Shown here: piece by piece, positions 1 through 8,574 of the stretch | How positions within the stretch are numbered: the first letter of the stretch is position 1 | Layout: every line of letters begins with the position of its first letter | From: Nostoc sp. CHAB 5824 | Lineage (GTDB): Bacteria; Cyanobacteriota; Cyanobacteriia; Cyanobacteriales; Nostocaceae | DNA: 64,000 nucleotides | Direction of reading: 5' to 3' | NCBI RefSeq assembly: GCF_020829665.1 | Contig: NZ_JAIVFT010000009.1 | Span: 244,892 to 308,891 of the forward strand | The notes under the pieces: model-generated | Told to the model about the DNA's origin: nothing | Database searches by the model: none | Seen by the model: only the letters and a program-made list of their open reading frames with translations | Translations under genes and position numbers: made by a program

Positions 1-2
1 AA

Positions 3-1403
3 AGCATTACTGGAGCGGTAGAGGTAACAGCGATAAGTCAACCTTTGCCGTATGGTGAAAACAACATTGGCAAAGTAGAAGTTATTGCAATGCCGCCTAT
101 CACTGTAGGCGACATTACTATAGATGATGTGACAATCTCCGAAGCTCTGCCTGCTGGCGAAAACAATATAGGCGATGTTGATATTGCTAGCTTTCCATCT
201 TCGATGGTGAATGGTGATCGCTTGAAGGTGGATACACCAGACATCCGGGATTTGTCGAGTGAAAGTGATTCAGTTTCTGCCGTGCAGTCTGGGACGTGGA
301 ACGTTGGAGTCAGCAATTTTCCTACAAGCTTTCAGGTTAGCAACTTCCCGGCTACGCAAACAATTGCAGGTAGTGTTAGTGTTTCCAACTTTCCTACCGG
401 TTTTCAAGTTAGTAACTTTCCTTCTGGCTTTCAAGTTACCAACTTTCCTGCTACACAAACAGTAGCGGGTAGCGTTACTGTTTCTAACTTCCCCGCCAGC
501 TTTCAGGTCAGCAACTTTCCAACAAGTTTTCAGGTTAGTAACCTACCTGCCACGCAAACAATCGCAGGTAGTGTTGGTGTTTCTAATTTTCCAACAAGCT
601 TTCAAGTCAGCAACTTTCCTGCTACACAAACAATCGCAGGAACTGTCGATCTAGGGACAACAGGGAACCTGGCGATAAGCAGCGATGTTCAAGCGGTGCG
701 TGATCGCCTGCCTGTTACTCTTGGAACAAAAACAGCCGCTAACTCATTGCCTGTAACCCTGTCATCAGACGGGGCTTTCTCAACCAATTTTGGATCTACT
801 TCTGATAGTGCTGCCACAACAGATACAGCAAGCTTTAGTTTAATTGCCCTATTCAAAAGATTGCTGAGTGTGACCTTAGCTAAGGGTCAAGCGGTGATGG
901 CAAGCTCTATATCGGTGGCGATTGCTTCCAACCAGACCGCCATTCCTGTAAGCACTGGTGGGTTACAAGAAGGGACAGACATCACTGGTGCTTCCATACC
1001 ATCTGGGGGCACAAGTGGCAGAGGTTGGCTTTCTGCAATCTGGAAGCTTTTAAGCGATCGCCTGATGCCTGCGGGTACTTTCACGCCCTACTTGGGCACA
1101 AGTACTGGAGCTTATTTGAAAACTAGCGCTGGCAACATTTACGCAATTACTTGCACAAACTTAAATTCAACAGTTCGATATTTTCAAGTTTTTAATCAGG
1201 TTACTGCGCCTTCTTTAAATGATGTACCAGTAGTTTCTTTTCCTGTTTTTGCTTCTGGCGGACTATTGGTAATTGGGCAAGATTTGATCGGCGGAGGTGG
1301 GATATCGCTTTCAGTTGGCATTAGCTGGGGTATTTCTACCACTGCCTTGACTTATACATCTGCAACTGCAAACGAAACCATTGCAACTGTGAGGTGGGCG
1401 TAA
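3..1403 (+). CDS. Phage tail fibre-like repeat protein (5' truncated by window edge)
   Basis: The frame is open to the left edge of the window, so the protein start is outside. A TTG at 45 is the first possible start but lies inside a repeated motif (LPYGENNIG, then LPAGENNIG), so it is not the true start. Residues from about 90 to 205 are tandem short repeats of the type VSNFPxxFQ alternating with SNFPATQTIAGSV, a pattern seen in phage tail fibre and baseplate-associated structural proteins. The last 100 residues (YLGTSTGAYLKTSAGN onward) look like a compact beta-sandwich tip. It is followed with TAATG overlap by a glycine-rich fibre gene. I infer a receptor-binding or fibre role; the specific family is not recognised. 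Confidence 0.7.
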   Translation, partial: SITGAVEVTAISQPLPYGENNIGKVEVIAMPPITVGDITIDDVTISEALPAGENNIGDVDIASFPSSMVNGDRLKVDTPDIRDLSSESDSVSAVQSGTWNVGVSNFPTSFQVSNFPATQTIAGSVSVSNFPTGFQVSNFPSGFQVTNFPATQTVAGSVTVSNFPASFQVSNFPTSFQVSNLPATQTIAGSVGVSNFPTSFQVSNFPATQTIAGTVDLGTTGNLAISSDVQAVRDRLPVTLGTKTAANSLPVTLSSDGAFSTNFGSTSDSAATTDTASFSLIALFKRLLSVTLAKGQAVMASSISVAIASNQTAIPVSTGGLQEGTDITGASIPSGGTSGRGWLSAIWKLLSDRLMPAGTFTPYLGTSTGAYLKTSAGNIYAITCTNLNSTVRYFQVFNQVTAPSLNDVPVVSFPVFASGGLLVIGQDLIGGGGISLSVGISWGISTTALTYTSATANETIATVRWA

Positions 1404-2239
1404 TGAGTGGGAGTTTTGCACCACCTAGCGCTGCTGGGTATCAAGTTTTTACAAGTTCTGGAACCTGGACAAAACCAGCTAATGCGACCGTTGTTTACGC
1501 ACAAGAATGGGGCGGCGGCGGCGCTGGACGGGGAGGCGGAAATACTACGACAAAGGGTATAGCCGGGAGTGGAGCTAGTTTTAAAGAGGGCATTTTCCTT
1601 GCATCTGCATTGCCTAGTTCAGTTGCGATCACTGTAGGAACAGGCGGAGTTGGAGGATTAGGCGCTAGTGGCACTACGGGAGGAGCGGGAACTAATGGAG
1701 GCAACTCTTCGTTTGGCAGCTTTTTAACGGCGTATGGCGGCGGCTCTCCTACATCTGCTAGTACTGGAGCAGCAGGTGCTTCTTCAATGGCTGCATCAAC
1801 TGGTGCAAGCACAGCGATAAATCCAGACAGTAGTGCGGCGACAACTACAGCAGTGCAAGGCTTTTACAATGGGGCATCATCCCCATCTGGAGCCAGTAAT
1901 CCAGGCGGTGGCAGTACTTATGGAGGATGTTCGGGTGGCACTGGTGCTGCTAGTACAACAACAGCAGGTGGAGATGGCGGATCGCCAGGCGCACTTACTG
2001 GCGGCGGTGGTACAGGTGGCACTGCTGGAACCCCTGGTGGCAATGGCGGCAATGGTGCTGATTCTACTACTGGCGCTGGTTCTGGAGGCGGTGGAGGCGG
2101 CGGTTCTCCAACTATAGGTGGCAATGGTGGCAATGGCGGTGCTCCCGGTGGGGGTGGCGGTGGAGGCGGGATTGGCACTACAACAGGTGGGAGCGGCGGT
2201 AATGGCGGTCGTGGTGAAGTTCGGATTTGGTGGTGGTAA
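1403..2239 (+). CDS. Glycine-rich phage tail fibre tip protein
   Basis: The start is the ATG of the TAATG overlap with the upstream stop; a GTG nine bases upstream is less likely. The N-terminus reads FTSSGTWTKPANATVV, the usual opening of the glycine-rich domain found in tail fibre and tail spike tips. The remaining 230 residues are a Gly/Ser/Thr-rich array (runs such as GGNGGNGG) expected to form polyglycine-II helices, with a C-terminal RGEVRIWWW that is typical of this domain. The protein probably forms the receptor-contacting tip. A Tfa-like gene follows, mirroring the arrangement at 21.4-23.3 kb. Host range function is inference from family and position. Confidence 0.75.
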   Translation: MSGSFAPPSAAGYQVFTSSGTWTKPANATVVYAQEWGGGGAGRGGGNTTTKGIAGSGASFKEGIFLASALPSSVAITVGTGGVGGLGASGTTGGAGTNGGNSSFGSFLTAYGGGSPTSASTGAAGASSMAASTGASTAINPDSSAATTTAVQGFYNGASSPSGASNPGGGSTYGGCSGGTGAASTTTAGGDGGSPGALTGGGGTGGTAGTPGGNGGNGADSTTGAGSGGGGGGGSPTIGGNGGNGGAPGGGGGGGGIGTTTGGSGGNGGRGEVRIWWW

Positions 2240-2241
2240 AT

Positions 2242-2733
2242 ATGACTCAGTATGCACTTGTAATCGAAGAAACTTCGATAGTTTATGGGGTGATCGAACT
2301 AGACGACCCAGAAAATTACGATCCAACGCCTTATCTATTGATTGAAATCCTACCAAATGTTGTGGTCGGGCCAGGATTTTCCTGGGACGGAACAAACTTT
2401 TTTCCCCCACCCGTTCCCACACCTGATCCTGTTTGGTGGGAATTTGTCAGAAATATCTCGCTAGACGATGGGTATTGGATAATAACTCAAGCAACCTCAG
2501 ACCAACAGTCTCTGTTTCAATTGAAAGCTGTTATCCTGCTTTCTTTGGGTCAATTTGGCACTATAAATACAGAAGACTACCCCGTAATTCAAGAATTGTG
2601 GAATGCCGTAGTTGATGGACTTGCCATATCACCGACAATTCAACAAATTGATGGGCTGAATGCGATCGCGGGATCTGCTTATATGACCTTTACTTTTGAT
2701 CAAGACTGCAAGATAGTCCCGAATGAAACCTAA
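2242..2733 (+). CDS. Tail fibre assembly (Tfa)-like protein
   Basis: The start is ATG 2242, two bases after the fibre stop; upstream in-frame TTG/GTG codons lie inside the fibre gene. The 163-residue acidic protein begins with a beta-rich domain and has a Trp/Pro-rich middle (WDGTNFFPPPVPTPDPVWWEFV), which resembles the linker of Tfa-type fibre chaperones (W-D..F.P.PP..S..W). The C-terminal half is helical. The same layout occurs in the gene at 22786, which also follows a glycine-rich fibre gene. This suggests a fibre-specific chaperone or capping protein. Overall similarity to known Tfa proteins is weak, so the name rests on layout and context. Confidence 0.5.
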   Translation: MTQYALVIEETSIVYGVIELDDPENYDPTPYLLIEILPNVVVGPGFSWDGTNFFPPPVPTPDPVWWEFVRNISLDDGYWIITQATSDQQSLFQLKAVILLSLGQFGTINTEDYPVIQELWNAVVDGLAISPTIQQIDGLNAIAGSAYMTFTFDQDCKIVPNET

Positions 2734-2766
2734 AGGGAACCCTAGCGGCAGTTATCGTAACTGCTC

Positions 2767-4242
2767 ATGCCTCAAACGCTCAACATAAATCAACTAACAG
2801 CGCCCGGTGTGTATGTATATGAGGATACAGCAGGAATAATTCCTGCGGATATTGCCTCATTCAACCGCGCCTATGTCGTTGGTACGGGAACAGCCGGAGC
2901 CTACAATACACCCACGCAAGTCACCAGTGCTGATGATTTTGTTACCAAGTTTGGGGCTTCCCCAAGCCTAAACTCGGTAAAACTATTTTTTAATAATATT
3001 TCTAACGGCATCCTTTTCTTCGTCCGCGCTGCTGCAAAGCAAGTCGCCACGGTGACGGTAGGCACGCCAATTGAAGGCACTTACTCCCACACAATTAATG
3101 GCACTGCTATTAGTTTCACCGCAGATTCAACTCCCACCAACCAAGAGATTGTAGACGGGTTGATTGGGGCAACTAACAGTAACGGCACAGTCGCCGCTCT
3201 GGTGACAGCTTCTGATGATGGCACAGGAAACAGCACTTTCATCATTACATCAGATACTGTAGGCACAAGTTTTACAGTCACGAACACGCAAGCCCCGGTA
3301 GGATCGACCCTTTCAGTGACGGTTAACACCTATCCTGGACTAGCTGACGATTACGTTTACGCCATCCAGAACTCCTTTGACCCCGACCTGCACGAGCAAG
3401 GGATTTTAATTTGCCCAGAAGCCTTCTCAGGACTAACAAATCAAAGCGATCGCACCTCAGTCGCCACGGCAATGGAAAACCTGTGTGCATCTGAAGGCTT
3501 TGATTGGGCAACTTTTGCCGATTCTGGGCCCCACGCCACTATCAATACCCCAGCACTGGCACAAACAGAATCCGCCAACTACACCACTGCACGCGGACAC
3601 TTGGCTTACTTCTTTCCCTACGTTGTGGACTTAAACGACAATGTAGTTCCGCCCAGCGCAGGCGTGGCTGCGATCGCACTTCGCCGTTACCGTACCGAAG
3701 GATTCCAGCAACCGCCGGCAGGTACAAAATACCCGATGCGCGGCGTGAAAGATGTAGCGGTGATTGTGAAGAAAGCAGAGCAAGCGGTAGTAAATCCCAA
3801 TGGTGTTAACTGCATTCGCAATCTGCCAGGGCATGGAGTTGTAGTTTACGGCTCTCGCACTCGCTCTAGTTCGCCCTATTACAGGTTTGTCAACACTCGG
3901 ATTATTTTCTCGGTTTTCAACCGCTCTATTCAACAAACTCTAGACAATGGCGGCGTGATATTCAGCGCAGCAGACGGACAGGGCGTTTTATTCACTCGCG
4001 TTCGAGAAGCAATTGAAGCGATTTGCTACCGCTTTTGGGAGGGTGGGGCTTTCTTTGGTGCAACGCCTGGGGATGCTTTTTTAGTGAGATGCGACAGAAG
4101 CATAAATCCTGCCATCGATTTAGAATCAGGAATTTTTAGGGCTGAGGCTTATGCAGCTCCTTCCCCCACCTTAGAACGAGGGCTAATCGGCTCCTACCGC
4201 GTACCAATCGACCAAGTAAAACAAGCAGCAGGAGCAGCGTAA
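2767..4242 (+). CDS. Phage contractile tail sheath protein
   Basis: The 491-residue protein opens with QLTAPGVYVYEDTAG, the typical start of contractile sheath subunits, followed by a Rossmann-like segment (AYVVGTGTAGAYNTPTQV then ADDFVTKFG). An inserted beta domain (about residues 100-195) is followed by the conserved sheath core, with RGVKDVAVIVKKAEQ and VVYGSRTRS near residues 325-375. The C-terminal domain holds the handshake strand region (AEAYAAPSPTLERGL). The sheath polymerises round the tube and contracts on infection. Length and order (sheath then tube) match Myoviridae-type and P2-like clusters. The inserted domain may be surface-exposed. Confidence 0.93.
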   Translation: MPQTLNINQLTAPGVYVYEDTAGIIPADIASFNRAYVVGTGTAGAYNTPTQVTSADDFVTKFGASPSLNSVKLFFNNISNGILFFVRAAAKQVATVTVGTPIEGTYSHTINGTAISFTADSTPTNQEIVDGLIGATNSNGTVAALVTASDDGTGNSTFIITSDTVGTSFTVTNTQAPVGSTLSVTVNTYPGLADDYVYAIQNSFDPDLHEQGILICPEAFSGLTNQSDRTSVATAMENLCASEGFDWATFADSGPHATINTPALAQTESANYTTARGHLAYFFPYVVDLNDNVVPPSAGVAAIALRRYRTEGFQQPPAGTKYPMRGVKDVAVIVKKAEQAVVNPNGVNCIRNLPGHGVVVYGSRTRSSSPYYRFVNTRIIFSVFNRSIQQTLDNGGVIFSAADGQGVLFTRVREAIEAICYRFWEGGAFFGATPGDAFLVRCDRSINPAIDLESGIFRAEAYAAPSPTLERGLIGSYRVPIDQVKQAAGAA

Positions 4243-4355
4243 TGAGTGCTGAGTTCCGAGTGCTGAGTGCTGAGTAAAGACTCCACTTACCACTCACAAT
4301 TCAGCACTTACTAACTTACTCACAACTCAGGACTCATTACTCAGCACTTAAATAT
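4243..4355 (+). repeat. Short tandem/inverted repeat spacer (GAGTGCT family)
   Basis: The gap between sheath and tube genes is made of copies of a heptamer-like unit (AGTGCTGAGT) on the left and their inverted copies (ACTCAGCACTT) on the right. Together they could fold into a long imperfect hairpin. This resembles cyanobacterial short tandemly repeated sequences. It contains no gene. A hairpin here could lower or stabilise transcript levels between the two most abundant tail proteins, but that is inference. Confidence 0.6.
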
Positions 4356-4793
4356 ATGGGAGCAACGACAAATCCAATTACCCAGCAACAATATCTCGTT
4401 ACTATCAAGGGCATTGATAGTTACTGGGAGAAGTTTTCAGGGATTAAGGATAAAGCAGACACCACTGATTACAGTGATGGTTTGAGCAATCGCAAGTACA
4501 AACTAGTGGGCCCGCGAGAACTAGATGAATTTGATTTAGAAAAAGCTTTTGACCCTGTGGCAGATAAGCCCATCATTGATTTTTGGCGCAATTACTGCGA
4601 CGGAAACAAGGAATCAATTACTGTTTCCATCACCCCCGTGACGTATTGCCCAGAAGTAGAGCCAATTGGCCCTAGCGTGATAATTTATGGTGTTCGCCCA
4701 ACGGGTCTTGAGAATTTTGAAGTGGACAAAAAGAGCAACGATATTGCGATGCTCAAACTAACTTGTATCGGCGATGATTGGGAGTATAGTTAA
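4356..4793 (+). CDS. Phage tail tube protein
   Basis: A 145-residue protein directly after the sheath gene, the usual place and size for the tube subunit. It is predicted all-beta, with FSGIKDKADTTDYSDG near residue 28 and a tube-like core (KLVGPRELDEFDLEKAFDP) that matches the general pattern of contractile tail and CIS tube proteins. The stop overlaps the next gene as TAATG, showing translational coupling to the tail-assembly chaperone. It forms the inner channel for DNA passage. The assignment rests on size, predicted fold and gene order. Confidence 0.8.
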   Translation: MGATTNPITQQQYLVTIKGIDSYWEKFSGIKDKADTTDYSDGLSNRKYKLVGPRELDEFDLEKAFDPVADKPIIDFWRNYCDGNKESITVSITPVTYCPEVEPIGPSVIIYGVRPTGLENFEVDKKSNDIAMLKLTCIGDDWEYS

Positions 4794-5464
4794 TGAACAG
4801 AATTCAGCGTGCTGTTCAATCACAAAAAGAACCGGAAGTCACGAAAGAATTTTTAGAGTGGGCGGAGGACGTGCAGACGCACCTCTCTCAAGAAATCAGA
4901 GTGACTCTTAGCGACAAAACAATCGCTACTTTCCGACCCGTAGTTCTAGAAGATGTGCGAGCAATCACTGCATCTGGCATCACCAACGAAATTGAAGCAG
5001 CTGGTCGCATCATAGCGAGAAACTGTGTCAAGTGGGGAGATAAACCAGGAATTACCCTCCCGCAATTGAGATCGCGTGACATCGAAGATATCGAGCTAAT
5101 CAGTGAAACGCTCTCACCAAAAGAGATACCCGAATTTGTTGAGTTGCCCGATAGGTCAAAATCCCTCACCCTTCTCCCAAAGGGAGACGCTAAAAGCGAT
5201 AGCGGAGCGTTAGCGAGTCCGCGAGCGTCTGGCAGTGGAATTGAGGTGATTTTCCGCCGCCCTACTTACGGCGATGCTGAGGCGATTAGCAAAAATAAAA
5301 ATGGTGGACTGGAAGTACAAATTGCGATCGCGCTCCGCCTTTGTATCAAGTGGGGCGACAAGGATGGCGTGGATGAAGCCACGTTAGATTCGCTCAATAT
5401 GGGAGACTGGCAGGGGGTCGCCAAAGTCGTGGATTCCTTTCGCCCCAAACCTAAAGACGATTGA
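4793..5464 (+). CDS. Tail assembly chaperone (G-like, frameshift donor)
   Basis: A 223-residue protein between tube and tape measure, the standard position of the tail chaperone G/GT pair. It contains two related halves: residues 33-110 and 150-220 share the pattern RNCVKWGDKPGI and LRLCIKWGDKDGV, suggesting an internal duplication. The linker between the halves (residues about 125-148) is encoded by a short palindromic cyanobacterial repeat. Near the 3' end a CCC-AAA sequence (5443-5449) lies where the +1 frame is open, and that frame runs on to 5624. Chaperone function is inferred from gene order and the overlapping frame, not from strong sequence identity. Confidence 0.7.
   Translation: MNRIQRAVQSQKEPEVTKEFLEWAEDVQTHLSQEIRVTLSDKTIATFRPVVLEDVRAITASGITNEIEAAGRIIARNCVKWGDKPGITLPQLRSRDIEDIELISETLSPKEIPEFVELPDRSKSLTLLPKGDAKSDSGALASPRASGSGIEVIFRRPTYGDAEAISKNKNGGLEVQIAIALRLCIKWGDKDGVDEATLDSLNMGDWQGVAKVVDSFRPKPKDD
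5171..5229 (+). repeat. Short palindromic repeat inserted in-frame in the chaperone gene
   Basis: The segment contains TCTCCCAAAGGGAGA (palindrome), GACGCT, and GCGTTAGCGAGTCC followed by GCGAGCGTC. Related sequences recur at 9432-9462 (non-coding), 27324-27356 and 27457-27486 (in-frame in the replication gene), 38400-38432 and 43809-43856. The copy here encodes the flexible linker LLPKGDAKSDSG and onward, so it spaces the two duplicated halves without breaking the frame. Confidence 0.6.
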
Positions 5465-5624
5465 TGAGGATAGCTTTTTGCGAATTGTCTATCATCTCAA
5501 CGGTAAATCTTTCAGCAATTTGAAGGACTACAAGGAAATACCTCTTGATACCCTACAGAGCATGGTGGCAATTCATATAGAGGCAGTAGAAAGCGAGAGA
5601 AAGGCATGGGTTCGTGGCAAGTAA
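5388..5624 (+). CDS. Frameshift extension of tail assembly chaperone (T-like)
   Basis: This is the +1 frame relative to the preceding gene, open from just after a TAG at 5385 to the TAA at 5622. It has no good start codon or ribosome binding site of its own. The part past the G-like stop encodes a well-formed peptide (TIDEDSFLRIVYHLNGKSF, then YKEIPLDTLQSM) ending VRGK. The end overlaps the tape-measure start by 11 bases. A shift at C-CCC-AAA (5443-5449), where a Pro tRNA could move from CCC to CCA, would fuse it to the upstream protein (about 276 aa). Dual G and GT products are conserved in long-tailed phages. The shift site is inference. Confidence 0.6.
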   Translation: MRSIWETGRGSPKSWIPFAPNLKTIDEDSFLRIVYHLNGKSFSNLKDYKEIPLDTLQSMVAIHIEAVESERKAWVRGK

Positions 5625-8067
5625 TCTAGTAAATTTGATAGTCCAGGTTGCTGGCGCTGCTGCTGCTACTAGTGCTTTTGGACGAATTGGCGCGGCAATG
5701 GGAGGACTGGGACGCACTGCCAATACTGCGTCTGGAGGAACACAAAGTCTGACTAGTGCGATCGCTGGCGGCATCATCCAAGCTAATTTGTTGGGACAAG
5801 CTCTCTCACTAGTGGGCAATGCTGCTAGTTTCATGGGGCAGAAATTCGAGGAAGCCAAAAAAATCCAGTTAGATACCGTGTCGGCGGCTGGTACTTTTGC
5901 GGCTCTCACGGGCGAGTCTTACAAGGAATCCGAGAAGTTTGTTGTCAGCTTTGGTGCGGAACTATCCAAAATTGCGGGGGCATTGCCTGGGGCTACGTCT
6001 GACTATCAGCGGGTAGCAAATTCCATCATGGATAATGTCATCCCTGCTTTCAAAGATGTCAATGGGGTATTAAACAAAGGCGAGTTTCAGAAGAACTTGA
6101 CCGACATTACCAAGCAAATGACACTGCTTGGTATTTCGTCAGGAACTGAAGCTGGGGCTGTGGGGATGTTCACGGCTCGTTTACTTGATGGCAACATCGC
6201 TAGCGCCAAAAATCTCCTGTTTGCCGATAACAACCCCGCATTCATCAATCTCCTAGAACAAGAGTTGAAAAAGCGCGGAAAGGTTCTTAATGACATGAAA
6301 ACCCTGTCTTCAAAAGAGCGGGTTGATGTTGTAAAAGCTGTTTCCGGTAAATTGGTAACCAAAGACGTAATCGACGCTGCCAGTAACACCGTTGATGGCT
6401 TGATGGCGGGGATTCAATCAAGCCTGTTTGACCCTACATCAGGAGTATTTGGCTTATTGCGGGATGTGTCGGCGGCTGAAGGCAGTCAAAATGTGATGAC
6501 AGCGGTTGCTAGCAGCATCAAAGCTTTGATGAGCTTTTTTGATGCCGGAGCTAGTATTCTGCAAGCTTTGGGAGTGCCAAGCGTTGACCCGATGCTGGTG
6601 CTGTACAACGGCGTTAATACCTTTACTGGTTGGGTAAAAAAAGCGTCGGACTTTGCTACCAACCTTGCCAATCTTGCCAAGGGCGGAGGTGGAGGAATAC
6701 AGGGAGCAAGCGCGATTATTGCTAAGATTTTTGACCCCGACTTTCTTCTTGGTGGCTTGCAAAAATTAATCAATCAAATTCAAAGCTTTATCAAACCAGA
6801 TATTATAGTTAGCAGCTTCCAAGGAATGATGGGTGGGGCACAGAAATTTTTCAAGCCGGATGCAATACTAAATGGCTTTGAAAAATTATTAGGTGGAGTA
6901 AACACTTGGATTAGCCAATTCTTCTCATGGCTTGCCAATTCTTCGGGCAAAATTTTATCTAGTGGAGGCAGAGCTATTGGGTTTGGGGTGATGGGAGCAA
7001 AGCTTGGGGTATTTGGCGGTCAGTTGGTAGGTAAATTAATCCAATTCATCATCAATCTGCCTTGGGGAGATATCCTTATCTCAATCGGCAATATGGCTCT
7101 TGCTGCTATCCCCTTTGTTGTGGGATTGGTTGCTGGTTTTCGTGCCAGTATAATTTCAGAAATTGGCAAAGGATTGTTGAGTATCGGTGGCAAGCTCTTA
7201 GAGGGATTGAATAATATTTGGCTGGTAACTAGCTACACAATCTCCGAGTGGTTGAATTCTTATATCAGTGGCTGGGCAGCAATAGGAAGTTTTGCTGTTA
7301 GCTCAATCCAAAGCTGGCTCAATTATTTTGTTAATGGTTGGGTAGAGGTGGGAAATTTTGCGATCGCTAGCTCGCAGAATTTCTTCACTTCCTTGGGAAG
7401 TGGAATTGCCGATATGTGGAATCAAACACTATCAGCAACTACTGAAACTATTAATATATGGCTTTCTAGCTATCTAGTCGGTTGGGCAGAAGCAGGAAGC
7501 TTTGCTATTACCTCAGTGCAGAGTTTCTTTGCTTCCTTGGGACAAGCGATCGCCGATATGTGGAATCAATTGCTATCAGCAATCACTGGAGCGATTGGCA
7601 ACGTTATTAGCCAAACCCAAAGTACGATTTCTGCACCTGTTGCCGCCATCGGTAATGTTATTAGCAATCCCATTGGGGCTGCTAGCAGTGCAGTTGTCAA
7701 TGTCGGACAATCCGCTTTCAATCTGGGACAAAATATTGCCTCTGGAGCCTCCAACTTGCTTGGCTTTTATAAGGGGCACATCCCTACAGCAAGTGGCGGA
7801 TTGTTGGGAGCCTTTGCTGCTGAATCACGCAACATGCCATCTGGCGCGAGTCCGGTTGTGGCAAATAGTTCAGAATTCATTTTGACCCCAGCACAGATGG
7901 GGCGCTTGATGCAAGGTAGTGCCGCTGTTGGGTCGTCTACTAAAAGCACAGTTTTCTCTCCGGTAATCAACGTGTACGGAGTAAACGATCCAGTAGCGAT
8001 CGCACGTCTTGCACTGGAGCAATTGGAAATCATGTACGCCCAGCAACAGCAGGGGCAGTTGGCATGA
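5614..8067 (+). CDS. Phage tail tape measure protein
   Basis: An 817-residue protein starting at GTG 5614, overlapping the frameshift ORF. It begins with an Ala/Gly-rich helical segment (NLIVQVAGAAAATSAFGRIG) typical of tape measures. Several hydrophobic stretches follow near residues 480-530, then two imperfect repeats of about 55 residues in 545-665 that contain GIADMWNQTLS and AIADMWNQLLS. The C-terminus (KGHIPTASGGLLGAF, then SSEFILTPAQM) is the conserved end of many tape measures. The protein sets tail length and is released at infection; length suggests a tail of roughly 120 nm using the usual 1.5 Angstrom per residue rule. Confidence 0.9.
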   Translation: MASNLVNLIVQVAGAAAATSAFGRIGAAMGGLGRTANTASGGTQSLTSAIAGGIIQANLLGQALSLVGNAASFMGQKFEEAKKIQLDTVSAAGTFAALTGESYKESEKFVVSFGAELSKIAGALPGATSDYQRVANSIMDNVIPAFKDVNGVLNKGEFQKNLTDITKQMTLLGISSGTEAGAVGMFTARLLDGNIASAKNLLFADNNPAFINLLEQELKKRGKVLNDMKTLSSKERVDVVKAVSGKLVTKDVIDAASNTVDGLMAGIQSSLFDPTSGVFGLLRDVSAAEGSQNVMTAVASSIKALMSFFDAGASILQALGVPSVDPMLVLYNGVNTFTGWVKKASDFATNLANLAKGGGGGIQGASAIIAKIFDPDFLLGGLQKLINQIQSFIKPDIIVSSFQGMMGGAQKFFKPDAILNGFEKLLGGVNTWISQFFSWLANSSGKILSSGGRAIGFGVMGAKLGVFGGQLVGKLIQFIINLPWGDILISIGNMALAAIPFVVGLVAGFRASIISEIGKGLLSIGGKLLEGLNNIWLVTSYTISEWLNSYISGWAAIGSFAVSSIQSWLNYFVNGWVEVGNFAIASSQNFFTSLGSGIADMWNQTLSATTETINIWLSSYLVGWAEAGSFAITSVQSFFASLGQAIADMWNQLLSAITGAIGNVISQTQSTISAPVAAIGNVISNPIGAASSAVVNVGQSAFNLGQNIASGASNLLGFYKGHIPTASGGLLGAFAAESRNMPSGASPVVANSSEFILTPAQMGRLMQGSAAVGSSTKSTVFSPVINVYGVNDPVAIARLALEQLEIMYAQQQQGQLA

Positions 8068-8097
8068 GGAATTCTCAATATTATTTAGAGTGAAATT

Positions 8098-8574
8098 ATG
8101 TTAAAACAGCCATTTTTGTTCTTTACAATGCAGCTTGACGAAACGCCAGAACTCAACCGTGGGCGTTTGTTTTTGTGTGACTACGAACAAGGGATTATTG
8201 GTAGGTGGATTGCGACATCAGGACTAGGAAACCACCAAGGTGTGAAGGATTGGAGCAAGCAAGGCGGCGGAGTCATCCCACCAACCTACGAACTCAGCAA
8301 GCCTTTGGCTTTTTATACTGTTGCGACCAAGCCAGTTGACCTCAGACACGTTAAAGGGGTTGAAGGGAATGGATACCCAATAACACCCTTTGCAGTTGAG
8401 ACTAAGCTTGGTGTAACCCGCAGTGATCTGTTGATTCATAAAGATGCTAACCAGCCTGGTAGTCTAGGATGCATTGTTTTATCGAGTTCAGAATTTGCAG
8501 ACTTTGAACGTGTGTTTAGTGCAGAATGCAGTAATAGCGTTTCGGTGAAGTTACTTGTTGGCTACACCTACTGA
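8098..8574 (+). CDS. L,D-transpeptidase-like (YkuD/tlde1-type) domain protein
   Basis: The 158-residue protein carries GGGVIPPTYEL (residues about 60-70, the GxIPPGxY motif of this fold) and LLIHKDANQPGSLGCIVL (about 118-135), matching the H-x(n)-S/T-x-G-C motif with catalytic Cys in the YkuD/DUF2778 family. Known members act on peptidoglycan cross-links. In a tail cluster it could help penetrate or remodel the cell wall during entry. It lies between tape measure and baseplate genes, and its TGATG stop/start overlap couples it to the next gene. A structural, non-catalytic role cannot be excluded. Confidence 0.6.
   Translation: MLKQPFLFFTMQLDETPELNRGRLFLCDYEQGIIGRWIATSGLGNHQGVKDWSKQGGGVIPPTYELSKPLAFYTVATKPVDLRHVKGVEGNGYPITPFAVETKLGVTRSDLLIHKDANQPGSLGCIVLSSSEFADFERVFSAECSNSVSVKLLVGYTY

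Noticed and set aside
1403..2422. Long Pro- and Ser/Thr-rich ORFs opposite the glycine-rich fibre
   Set aside because: They are antisense shadows of a glycine-rich reading frame with skewed codon composition.
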